The translations under genes were made by a program, and so were the position numbers. Shown in pieces: positions 42,468 to 50,496 of a stretch of DNA of 64,000 nt. The stretch lies in the NCBI GenBank assembly GCA_035631315.1, contig DASQIZ010000098.1, positions 62,001-126,000 of the forward strand. The letters are read 5' to 3'. The notes under the pieces were generated by a model. That model did no database searches. It was not told where the DNA came from and saw nothing but the letters and a program-made list of their open reading frames with translations. This DNA is from 40CM-2-70-7 sp035631315 (GTDB taxonomy: Bacteria; Gemmatimonadota; Gemmatimonadetes; Gemmatimonadales; GWC2-71-9). Each line of letters starts with the position of its first letter. Position 1 is the stretch's first letter.

Positions 42468-43501
42468 TCGCGCGCACCCGATCCTGGATCACACGGTACG
42501 GCGTGGTGGGCGCCCTCATCGCGATGTCCGTCGTCGCGACCATCGCCGCCCCCGGGTTCTTCTCACTCGGGAATGCCTCCACCATTCTGCTCCACGTCTC
42601 CATCAACGGCATCCTGACGCTGGGAATGACCTTCGTCATCATCACGGCGGGGATCGACCTGTCGGTCGGCTCGCTGCTTGGGTTCGCGGGCGTGCTCGTC
42701 GCCGGAGCGCTGACCGCACCGGCCCTGATCGCCGTCGTGGGTGTCGGCGGCGCGGCAGTGGTCGCCACGGTGATCGGCCTGGCCGTCGGCGCGGCGGTCG
42801 GGGTCGCGAATGGCGCGCTGACCGCATACCTGGGGATCAACCCGTTCATCGTCACCCTCGCCATGATGACGATCGCGCGCGGCGCCGCGCGCCTCGTGAC
42901 GGGTGGCGTGCCGATCGGATTCCCCCCGATGGGCGACCCCCATTTCAACCAGAAGATCGCCGCGCTCGACGCCCTGCATGCGTTCGGTGGCGGCCGGATC
43001 CCCATTCCGGGCACGGCTCAGGGATTCCCTGTTCCCGCTCTCGTCATGCTGGCCCTCGTGTTGCTCAGCGCCCTCATCCTCGATCGCACCCGCTTCGGGC
43101 GGTACGTCTACGCGGTCGGTGGCAACGAAGAAGCCGCGCGGCTCTCCGGCGTGCCGGTGCGAGGCGTCAAAGTCGGTGTTTACGCCATCGCGGGAGCGTG
43201 CGCGGGGCTCGCCGGCGTGCTCATGGTGGGCCAGCTGCGCTCCGGTGGGCCTGACGCCGGCCTCCTCTACGAGCTCAATGCCATCGCCGCCGCCGTCATC
43301 GGCGGGGCTTCCCTCATGGGAGGGATCGGCTCGGCGTGGGGAGCGCTCACCGGCGCCCTGCTCATCGGGGTGCTCAATAACGCACTCGACCTGATGGGCG
43401 TGCAGGCCTTCTGGCAGGAGATCGCCAAAGGCGCCATCATCCTGCTGGCAGTCCTCTTCGATGTCTGGACCAAACAGCGGAACGGCGGAACGACGCAATG
43501 A
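42464..43501 (+). CDS. Ribose-type sugar ABC transporter permease (RbsC-like)
   Basis: 345 residues, 8-10 transmembrane segments (YGVVGALIAMSVVATIAAPGFF, ILTLGMTFVIITAGIDLSVGSLLGF with the family GIDLSVG motif, YAVGGNEEAARLSGVPV, and IAAAVIGGASLMGGIGSAWG). The ATG overlaps the ATPase stop (ATGA). Together with the ATPase and binding protein this is a complete class of CUT2 importer. Neighbour spacing of 4-bp overlaps implies strict coupling. Confidence 0.93.
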   Translation: MIARTRSWITRYGVVGALIAMSVVATIAAPGFFSLGNASTILLHVSINGILTLGMTFVIITAGIDLSVGSLLGFAGVLVAGALTAPALIAVVGVGGAAVVATVIGLAVGAAVGVANGALTAYLGINPFIVTLAMMTIARGAARLVTGGVPIGFPPMGDPHFNQKIAALDALHAFGGGRIPIPGTAQGFPVPALVMLALVLLSALILDRTRFGRYVYAVGGNEEAARLSGVPVRGVKVGVYAIAGACAGLAGVLMVGQLRSGGPDAGLLYELNAIAAAVIGGASLMGGIGSAWGALTGALLIGVLNNALDLMGVQAFWQEIAKGAIILLAVLFDVWTKQRNGGTTQ

Positions 43502-44418
43502 CCAAGCGGACCCTCGGTGTCCTCGCACTGGCAGCCCTTACCGCATCGTGCGGCCACAAGAAGCACGATCGCCCGCAGGTGGGCGTCACGCTGCTGACCG
43601 AAGCGCACGTCTTCTACCAGGCCCTGAAGCAGGGACTCCAGCAGGGCGCGGACTCCCTCGGCGTCGATCTGCACGTCGTCGCTGGCGAGTGGGACCTCGC
43701 CCGCCAGACATCGCAGGTCCAGAACTTTGTGACCCAGGGAATGGACGCGATCGTGGTCGCGCCGGTGAACTCGAGCGGCATCGTGAGCGCCATTGAAGAT
43801 GCGAACCGCGCGCACATCCCCGTCTTCACCGCCGACATCTCGGCGGACGGCGGTCAGGTCGTCGCCCACGTCGCATCCGACAACATCCAGGGAGGCCGCC
43901 TGCTCGGCGAGTATGTCGCGGCGCGACTCAAGGGCGGCGGGAACGTCGCCATCCTCGATCAGCCGACCGTGGCGAGCGTGCGCGACCGCGTGGCCGGATT
44001 CGTCGACGCCCTGTCGAAGTATCCGAACATCCGCATCGTGGCGCGCCCGGCCGTCGAGCGGGGCTTGCGCGATGTCGCGAAACAGAAGATGGACAATCTG
44101 CTCACCACCGATCAGCACATCGACGCGGTGTTCGGGACCAACGACGATTGCGCGCTCGGCGCCCTCGCCGCCATCCAGGCCGCCGGCGCCAAGAACACAT
44201 TCGTCGTCGGGTACGACGCGACCCCTGAGGCCCGTACCGAGATCGCCTCGGGGACCGCCCTCGTCGCAGACGCGGTGCAGGACCCCGTGACGATCGGGCG
44301 CCGCACCATTGAAACGGTGGTCAAAGTCCTGAGGGGACAATCCGTTCCCAGCGTGATCCCGGTGCCGGTAGGCATCGTCACTCGTGACTCACTGACCGCC
44401 AAGACGGCCACGCACTAA
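43498..44418 (+). CDS. Sugar ABC transporter substrate-binding lipoprotein (RbsB-like)
   Basis: 306 residues. Lipoprotein signal MTKRTLGVLALAALTASC with Cys at about residue 18, so the protein would be membrane-tethered rather than soluble. The type I periplasmic-binding fold is evident: VGVTLLTEAHVFYQALKQGLQQGADSLGV, TQGMDAIVVAPVNSSGIV, AHVASDNIQGGRLLGEYVAA and AVFGTNDDCALGALAAIQAAG. A ribose/galactose-class ligand is likely, exact sugar unknown. It overlaps the permease stop by 4 bp and is followed 9 bp later by the hybrid kinase. Confidence 0.92.
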   Translation: MTKRTLGVLALAALTASCGHKKHDRPQVGVTLLTEAHVFYQALKQGLQQGADSLGVDLHVVAGEWDLARQTSQVQNFVTQGMDAIVVAPVNSSGIVSAIEDANRAHIPVFTADISADGGQVVAHVASDNIQGGRLLGEYVAARLKGGGNVAILDQPTVASVRDRVAGFVDALSKYPNIRIVARPAVERGLRDVAKQKMDNLLTTDQHIDAVFGTNDDCALGALAAIQAAGAKNTFVVGYDATPEARTEIASGTALVADAVQDPVTIGRRTIETVVKVLRGQSVPSVIPVPVGIVTRDSLTAKTATH

Positions 44419-44427
44419 GGTTTCCCC

Positions 44428-47400
44428 ATGGCCGCACCCGAGAGCGCCGCCGCCGCCCTCCGCCGCTCCACCATCGCTCCCATCTCGGCGAACGAGCGGG
44501 AGGAGCGGGCCCAGCGCGAAGTACGCATCGGCCTCACCGATCGGCTCATCTCCGAGCAGCGCGGTGCGCTGCTCGCCCACGTCGTCCTCCTCATCGTTTC
44601 GGTCTGGCTGCTCGCGGCCGTAGCCAGACCATCGCTGCTCGCCGCGTGGGCCGGCGCCGTCACCATCGCCGTGATCGTCCGCCTGATCCTGATGTCGCGC
44701 CTCAAGTCGATCCAGCTCACGCCCCAGGCTGCCACCTCCAGCGTCCGCCTGTCCGTGCTCGGACTCGGGCTTGCCTGGGGCGTCGGCGTCGCGGTCATTG
44801 CTCCCGAAGTCCCGATGCGATACGTGACGCTGCTCCTCGTGACCGAAGCAGGGTTGGTCTCGGGCGCGGCGTGGACCCTGACTTCGGATCTCCGGAGCTT
44901 CCGGATCTTTCTGTTCACGATGCTCGCGCCCCTGCCCTTCGGCATCGCTTTGAACACGACGCCGGAGAGCACACGAGCACGGCAGGCCGCAGTGCTGCTG
45001 ATCGTGCTCTACATGGCGTATATGTGGATCCTGGGCCAGCGATCCCACCTGTCCCTGGTCGCCACCCTCCGCGCCGGCGCCCTGTTGAAGATCCGCGAGG
45101 AAGAAACGAGCCGTCAGAACGCCTTTCTCGGTGCGTTGTTCGCCAGCGCGCCCATCGCGATGGCCGAGATTTCCGAGGAGGGCTTGATCGAGCGGATCAA
45201 CCCCCGGTTCGTCACGCTCTTCGGGTGGGCCGAGTATGAGGCGGTGGGGCAGTTCCTGGACGGACTCATGGTGCCAGTCGGCGAACGCATGGAAAGCGTC
45301 GCCTTGCAGCACGCGATTCTCGAGGGCCGTCCCATGGCCCGGGACCTCAAGCGGATGACCAAGAGCGGTCAGATGATCGACGTGCTGGTCACGGCCGCCG
45401 CCGTCAACCGGAGCGACGGGAGCCGCGGCATCGTCGCGCTCTACGAAGACGTCACGGAACGCCGCCGCGCCGAGGCGCAGGTCCGCGAGCTCTCCGAGCG
45501 GTTGGCCGCCGTCATGGGCGCCGCGACGCAGGTCTCGATCATTGCGACCGATCTCCAGGGCATCATCACCGTGTTCAATGCCGGCGCCGAGCAGATGCTG
45601 GGGTACACGGCGACCGAAATGGTCGGGACCGAGCCGTTCGAACGGATCCTCGTCGCGTCGGAGATCACCGCACGGTCTCGGGATGTCTCCAGGGAAACGG
45701 GACGCGAGGTCGAGGGGTTCGAGGTGCTGGTGGAGCCGGCCCGTCGCGGTTCGTACGATCAGCGCGAGTGGACGTACGTCCGCAAGGACGGCAAGCGGCT
45801 GACCGTGGAGCTGGTGGTCACCGCTTTGCGAGACGGCCTCGGGCAGATCGCCGGATTCTTGGGCGTGGCAACGGATGTCACTCAGCGGAACCGTCAGGCG
45901 GCGGCCCTGCGGGAAGCCGAAGCGCACTTTCGCCAGCTCCTCGACTCGTCGGGCGAAGGCATCTACGGCGTCGACGCGTCGGGCCGGTTCACGTTCTTCA
46001 ATCCCGAGGCGAGCAACCTCACCGGCTACACCCTGAAGGATGCGCTCGGCAGGGATTCGCATGCCATGCTGCACCACACCCACCCCGACGGCAGGCCGTA
46101 CCCGGCGGAGGAATGCCCGATCTACAAGGCGCTCCGCACGGGACAGGGTATCCGGGTCGAGGAAGAGGTGTTCTGGAAGAAGGACGGCAGCCCGTTCCCC
46201 GTCGCACTCACCGCATTCCCCCTGCGGGAGCTGAGCGGCGCGCTGTCGGGCGCCGTGATCACGTTCGCAGACACCTCTGAGCGCGTGGCCGCGCGTGCCG
46301 CGATCGAGCATGCCCGGGAGGCGGCCGAGCAGACGGCCCGCACGCGGTCGGCCTTCCTCGCGAACATGAGCCACGAAATCCGGACGCCCTTGAACGCCAT
46401 TCTGGGACTCACCGAGCTCCTGTTCGACACGCCCCTGGCGCCCGAGCAGCGACACTCGCTGGAGCTGGTGCGCACCGCCGGCGAAACGCTGCTCACCCTG
46501 CTCAACGACATTCTGGACCTCTCGAAGATCGAAGCCGATCAGCTCCGGCTCGAGAGCATTCCCTTCGACCCCGGCCATCTCATCGAATCGACGTTGGCCC
46601 TCCTCGCGGTGCGGGCGCGGGAAAAGCGTCTCGAGCTCATCACCGACGTCCAGCCGGGCGTGCCGGTGACGGTGCGCGGCGATCCCACCCGGCTGCGCCA
46701 GATCCTCACCAACCTGGTCGGCAACGCGATCAAGTTCACCGATCAGGGCGAAGTGGTGGTGGGCATCACGAAGCGCCAGCAATCGACCGAGAGCGAGGCG
46801 CTGCTCCACTTCACCGTGCGCGACACCGGCATCGGAATCGCGCCCGACAAGCTTGAGACCATCTTCGAGGAGTTCACGCAGGCCGATTCGTCCACCACCC
46901 GGCGCTATGGGGGCACGGGCCTCGGCCTCGCGATCTGCCGCCGGCTCGTCCGCTTGCAGGGTGGCGAGCTCCGCGTCGAGAGTGAACTCGGCAAGGGAAC
47001 CGAATTCTCGTTCTCGCTCCGCTTCCCCGTCGACAAGGCGACGTCAACGCCGGTCCTGGGCACGCCGGCCGCACTCATCGCGAAGATTCTCGTGGTCGAT
47101 GACAACGGGACCAACCGCCGCATCGTGCGGGACATGCTGGTGGCGGCCGGGTCCCAGGTGGACGAACTCTCCGAGGCCACCGAGGTGCACCAGGCCCTGC
47201 GGGACGCGCTCAACGCCAAGAAGCCGTACGGGCTGGTAATTCTCGACGGCCAGATGCCGGGCCTCGACGGCTTTTCGCTGGCCGCGGAGCTTCGGAAGGA
47301 TCCCGCGCTCACGGACCTCCGGCTCCTGCTGCTCACCTCGGCGGCACTCCCGGGGGATGGCCAGCGCTGCCGGGAGCTGGGCATCCAGGGCTACCTGCCG

Positions 47401-48264
47401 AAGCCGGCATCACGGGCAGACCTGTTGGACGCCGTCAGTTCGGTGTTGCGAGGGAAGGTCGACCGCGGTGTGGTCACGCGGCACTCGATGGCGGAGGCCC
47501 GTCGCGGGATCCGCATCCTGCTGGCCGAGGACAACCCGGTCAACCAGCAAGTCGCCGCGACGATGCTGCGCAAGCGCGGTCACCAGGTGGACGTCGTCGA
47601 CAATGGCCGCGACGCCGTGGACGCCGTCGCGAAGAATCAGTACGACATCGTGCTGATGGACATCCAGATGCCGGAGCTCGACGGGATGGAGGCGACCGCC
47701 GAGATCCGGAAGACCAAGAAGGGCAAGAAGCTTCCGATCGTCGCCCTGACCGCACACGCGTTGACCGGGGACCGCGAGAAGTACCTCGCGGCCGGCATGA
47801 ACGGATACCTGAGCAAGCCCTTCAAGCCCCACGAGCTCTTTGCGGCCGCCGAGGGGTGGGCGGCGGGGGATGGCGAATCGGTGGCGATGCGGGAGCCGGA
47901 GGCCAAACCGGGCGCTCCCCCGGCGGCCGACCTGGAGAAGCTGCGGCGGGAGCTGACGGAGGCCGGCGCCGCCGAAGCCCTCGGGCCCATTCTCGACACG
48001 TTCCTGGAAGACGCGCCCAAACGGATGGAGACGCTCATCGCGGCGGTGAAGGCGGGCGACGCCGTCGCCATCGCGAAAGCGGCGCACGCCTTCAAGTCCG
48101 CGTCCGCCACCATCGGGGCGGCGGGATTGGCGAAGCTGCTCGCGGACATCGAGCACCGGGGGAAGGCCAAGAACGTGGATGGGTTGGGGGAGTTGGTGGA
48201 AACGGCCAAGAAGGAAGCGGATCGCGTTCTCGAACATGTGACAACCGCGCGCCCCGCCATTTAG
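44428..48264 (+). CDS. Large hybrid sensor histidine kinase (membrane, 3 PAS, HisKA, HATPase, 2 REC, Hpt)
   Basis: 1278 residues. Residues about 45-205 have several hydrophobic segments (membrane sensor). Three PAS domains follow (about 235-345, 360-490, 495-625). The HisKA box NMSHEIRTPLN has phospho-acceptor His649 and is followed by HATPase (DTGIGIAPDKLETIFEEF, GGTGLGLAICRRLV). Two receiver domains carry Asp940 (VILDGQMPGLDG) and Asp1078 (VLMDIQMPELDG). A C-terminal Hpt has AAHAFKSASATIGAAGLA with His1220. A complete phosphorelay H-D-D-H is thus contained, and output must go to a separate regulator or another Hpt partner. It starts 9 bp after the sugar-binding gene, so it is probably in that operon. 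Confidence 0.93.
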   Translation: MAAPESAAAALRRSTIAPISANEREERAQREVRIGLTDRLISEQRGALLAHVVLLIVSVWLLAAVARPSLLAAWAGAVTIAVIVRLILMSRLKSIQLTPQAATSSVRLSVLGLGLAWGVGVAVIAPEVPMRYVTLLLVTEAGLVSGAAWTLTSDLRSFRIFLFTMLAPLPFGIALNTTPESTRARQAAVLLIVLYMAYMWILGQRSHLSLVATLRAGALLKIREEETSRQNAFLGALFASAPIAMAEISEEGLIERINPRFVTLFGWAEYEAVGQFLDGLMVPVGERMESVALQHAILEGRPMARDLKRMTKSGQMIDVLVTAAAVNRSDGSRGIVALYEDVTERRRAEAQVRELSERLAAVMGAATQVSIIATDLQGIITVFNAGAEQMLGYTATEMVGTEPFERILVASEITARSRDVSRETGREVEGFEVLVEPARRGSYDQREWTYVRKDGKRLTVELVVTALRDGLGQIAGFLGVATDVTQRNRQAAALREAEAHFRQLLDSSGEGIYGVDASGRFTFFNPEASNLTGYTLKDALGRDSHAMLHHTHPDGRPYPAEECPIYKALRTGQGIRVEEEVFWKKDGSPFPVALTAFPLRELSGALSGAVITFADTSERVAARAAIEHAREAAEQTARTRSAFLANMSHEIRTPLNAILGLTELLFDTPLAPEQRHSLELVRTAGETLLTLLNDILDLSKIEADQLRLESIPFDPGHLIESTLALLAVRAREKRLELITDVQPGVPVTVRGDPTRLRQILTNLVGNAIKFTDQGEVVVGITKRQQSTESEALLHFTVRDTGIGIAPDKLETIFEEFTQADSSTTRRYGGTGLGLAICRRLVRLQGGELRVESELGKGTEFSFSLRFPVDKATSTPVLGTPAALIAKILVVDDNGTNRRIVRDMLVAAGSQVDELSEATEVHQALRDALNAKKPYGLVILDGQMPGLDGFSLAAELRKDPALTDLRLLLLTSAALPGDGQRCRELGIQGYLPKPASRADLLDAVSSVLRGKVDRGVVTRHSMAEARRGIRILLAEDNPVNQQVAATMLRKRGHQVDVVDNGRDAVDAVAKNQYDIVLMDIQMPELDGMEATAEIRKTKKGKKLPIVALTAHALTGDREKYLAAGMNGYLSKPFKPHELFAAAEGWAAGDGESVAMREPEAKPGAPPAADLEKLRRELTEAGAAEALGPILDTFLEDAPKRMETLIAAVKAGDAVAIAKAAHAFKSASATIGAAGLAKLLADIEHRGKAKNVDGLGELVETAKKEADRVLEHVTTARPAI

Positions 48265-48282
48265 GGAAGAACGCGCGGTTGT
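48241..48282 (+). terminator. Possible terminator hairpin spanning the hybrid-kinase stop
   Basis: ACAACCGCGCG (48241-48251) and CGCGCGGTTGT (48272-48282) form an 11-bp inverted repeat that encloses the TAG stop at 48262-48264. There is no downstream T-tract, so termination would be weak or rho-assisted. A 14-bp piece of the dispersed TGTCATCCTGAG repeat overlaps its right end. Confidence 0.4.
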
Positions 48283-48301
48283 CATCCTGAGCGCTACATC
48301 A

Positions 48302-49228
48302 TCAGTCAATCCGGTACGGAATTCCCCACTCATTCGCATCGTAGTTGTTCGCGGTCCCCAGCTCCAGCGTCGCCGCATTGATCCCGTCGACGATGAAGCG
48401 GTCGATCCCGACGCGCGACACGACCCAGGTCCGGGAGAACGTGCCGTCACCATTGTTCTTCATGGGCATCCGGTGCCAGGAGAGATCGCTGAAGGCGTGA
48501 TGGACGTGCAGGAACACGAACGTCGTCGGCGAATACGTCGCGTCGCTGTTGGTCACGGACGCCGTCACCGACACCGTATCACCGACGTGCAGGTGGAGCA
48601 TCCGGCCCACGGTGTAGAGGGAGTCCGGGTTGTCCGCCGTGATCCGCAGCGAGTCGTTCACCTTCACGGTGATCTGCGTGATCGCCACCGTCCGGGCCGC
48701 GACGCTGGTCGGCAGCCAGTTCTGCAGGGTCAGAGAGACGGCGCGCCAGTGATGGAGCTTCGACGCATCCCGCACCAGCACCGCCGACTGCGTCATCCCC
48801 TCGTCGAGCGTCTTCGACGTCGGGTTGAACACCGTGTCCTTGGTCGTGTCGACGAGGAACAGGCCCTGGAAGCTGATCGTCTGCGTCACCCGCGCCGTGT
48901 CGCCCTGAATGACGATGTTACGGTTCAGGATCGGCTTCGGACCGCCGGGGATGATCCGGAGACGGCCCCAGAAGGCGGGGAGCGTCGCGGTGTCCGCAAG
49001 GACGATGGCGGGAAGACCGGCGGGGGCCGGGGCGGCCGCATCCGACCTGGCGCCCCCTTCCACCCCGAAGTTCGTATCCATCTGCGCGCCGTATTGGTCC
49101 GCAAGCGACGCGATCACATCAGACTGGTCGGACGCAGGCGACGTCGACGAGTCGCTGCAAGCAGCCATCGTGGCCGCTCCGATCAGCACCAGCGCCGCCG
49201 GCACGACGGCGAGCAGGTTGTTGCGCAT
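48302..49228 (-). CDS. Secreted lipoprotein of unknown function
   Basis: 308 residues from ATG 49228 with AAGGAG 9 nt upstream. Lipoprotein signal MRNNLLAVVPAALVLIGAATMAACS; the Cys after MAA is the lipidated residue. The rest is beta-rich with alternating hydrophobic pattern (IVIQGDTARVTQTISFQGLFLVD, SLTLQNWLPTSVAARTVAI, VSVTASVTNSDATYSPTTFVF, FIVDGINAATLELGTAN). It ends in the acidic NEWGIPYRID. It lies downstream of the Ccm genes on the same strand with 118 bp between and may or may not be in that transcript. No family recognised. Confidence 0.7.
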   Translation of the reverse strand: MRNNLLAVVPAALVLIGAATMAACSDSSTSPASDQSDVIASLADQYGAQMDTNFGVEGGARSDAAAPAPAGLPAIVLADTATLPAFWGRLRIIPGGPKPILNRNIVIQGDTARVTQTISFQGLFLVDTTKDTVFNPTSKTLDEGMTQSAVLVRDASKLHHWRAVSLTLQNWLPTSVAARTVAITQITVKVNDSLRITADNPDSLYTVGRMLHLHVGDTVSVTASVTNSDATYSPTTFVFLHVHHAFSDLSWHRMPMKNNGDGTFSRTWVVSRVGIDRFIVDGINAATLELGTANNYDANEWGIPYRID

Positions 49229-49308
49229 GGCCTGGATCTCCTTGCCCAAGTAGAAACGGTTGCTGCTTCGGAAACTCGGGAGAGGAGACTGTGCTGGAGG
49301 GGCGTTGT

Positions 49309-49335
49309 TAACCCCGGGGCCGCGCCCCGGGGTTA
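49309..49335. repeat. REP-like perfect palindrome (TAACCCCGGGGC type)
   Basis: TAACCCCGGGGC-CGC-GCCCCGGGGTTA is a 12-bp perfect stem with a 3-nt loop, between the zinc-ribbon gene stop and the lipoprotein start. Same family as 10270-10295 and 31096-31160. Confidence 0.75.
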
Positions 49336-49346
49336 CGTGACCCGGA

Positions 49347-49859
49347 TCACGCCGCGACGCGGCTCCCACAGCGTCCGCAAAACCGGGAGTCCGGTTCGAG
49401 GAGGGTCCCGCATGTCGTGCAAAAACGATCCTCGTTCTGGGCCCCTACCCTGCGTCCGCACTCGGAACAAAAGACCGCTCCAACCTCGGGCCTGGGGCCA
49501 TGGACGGGACACGCCTGCGTGGGTGTCGGCTGAGGCTTGGGGGAGGGACGCCGAACCAGCGGGATGACGGGCGTTTCAGCCGGAACGGGCGGCGCCTGGG
49601 GCTCCCGCATCGCCTCGACCGCCTCGCGGGTGTACCGGACTTTCAGGGCATCGTAGTCCGCCGGCGAAAGCTTCCCCGTCGCCTTGTCGAACTCGATTTC
49701 CGAGAGGGCCCGCAACGCCACGGCCCGGGGGCTCAGATCATCGTCGGGGTCGACACCCTGATCCACCGGATCGGGAATGCCGTGTGGCTTCAGAATCGGC
49801 AGCAGAACGAACCACACCGCGGCGCACAGCAGGACGATCCCGACCCCGAGTCCGAGCAC
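49347..49859 (-). CDS. Membrane-anchored protein with double zinc ribbon, CcmI-position
   Basis: 170 residues from GTG 49859, two nucleotides after the CcmH stop. An N-terminal membrane anchor (LGLGVGIVLLCAAVWFVLLPIL) is followed by the SPADYDALKVRYTREAVEAM segment typical of CcmH/CcmI C-terminal helices. A proline-rich linker leads to two zinc ribbons, VFCSECGRRVGAQ and RFCTTCGTLLEPDSRFCGRCG, each with paired CxxC. In standard operons CcmI handles apocytochrome at this position, so a chaperone-like role is inferred. The zinc-ribbon tail is not part of the usual CcmI. Confidence 0.7.
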   Translation of the reverse strand: MLGLGVGIVLLCAAVWFVLLPILKPHGIPDPVDQGVDPDDDLSPRAVALRALSEIEFDKATGKLSPADYDALKVRYTREAVEAMREPQAPPVPAETPVIPLVRRPSPKPQPTPTQACPVHGPRPEVGAVFCSECGRRVGAQNEDRFCTTCGTLLEPDSRFCGRCGSRVAA

Positions 49860-49860
49860 C

Positions 49861-50496
49861 TCAGGCCTCGAACTGCTTCAGCTCACGCTGCAACCGCTCG
49901 AGCTCGGCGGGCGTCGCATCGACCCGCACCGGGACCGATTCCTGGGAGACCCGTCCGACGCGACGACCCCACGCGCGGATGAGCAGGACGAGCCCGCTCG
50001 CCGCTGCGACCATCCCCACCCACGGACCGAAATACCCGAGGAGCGCAAACCCGCGTTTGGGGGGCGACATCAGAATCGACTCCCCATGCTCCTTCACGAA
50101 CTCGGCGATGATCTCATCGCCCGTCATGCCGGCGGCTGAGAGCGAGAGGATCTGCCGGTGGTACCCGGGGCTGAAGGTGCAGCTGAAGTCGGTGGTGCGG
50201 CACGTGTAGATGTCGAGCCCGCAACCGCACGTGCACGAAAGCCGCTTTTCGATGGCCTGGATCGCAGCGTCGTTGTCCTTCGCGGTCACCGGCTCGAGGG
50301 GACGTCCGGCCCGGCCCGGATCTGCGAGCGTGCCCGCGGGACCGGCACCGGGCAGGGGCTCCTGGGCGGGTGTCGCCGCCTGTCGATTCGCCGGGGCCTG
50401 CCCGAGCAAGGCGCGAGGGTCGAGGGCGACCAACCCGGCCAGTCCGGCAGTCGCCGCCGCGCAAAAACCCCTACGGGACAATTTCGATTCCATCAT
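49861..50496 (-). CDS. ccmH: Cytochrome c-type biogenesis protein CcmH-like, variant Cys motif
   Basis: 211 residues from ATG 50496 (overlaps the CcmF stop). The N-terminal Tat-like signal SKLSRRGFCAAATAGLAGLV precedes a disordered Pro/Ala linker. The core is KRLSCTCGCGLDIYTCRTTDFSC, instead of the usual LRCxxC, followed by TGDEIIAEFVKEHGESILMSPPKRGF and a C-terminal membrane helix. CcmH reduces the apocytochrome Cys pair before heme attachment; the CTCGC-with-extra-Cys pattern is a known divergent form in some lineages (recalled). It couples tightly to CcmF. Confidence 0.85.
   Translation of the reverse strand: MMESKLSRRGFCAAATAGLAGLVALDPRALLGQAPANRQAATPAQEPLPGAGPAGTLADPGRAGRPLEPVTAKDNDAAIQAIEKRLSCTCGCGLDIYTCRTTDFSCTFSPGYHRQILSLSAAGMTGDEIIAEFVKEHGESILMSPPKRGFALLGYFGPWVGMVAAASGLVLLIRAWGRRVGRVSQESVPVRVDATPAELERLQRELKQFEA

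Noticed and set aside
44389..46809. 806-codon minus-strand ORF opposite the hybrid kinase
   Set aside because: It is Arg/Gly/His/Glu-rich antisense of the PAS and kinase domains; the plus-strand frame has every kinase motif.
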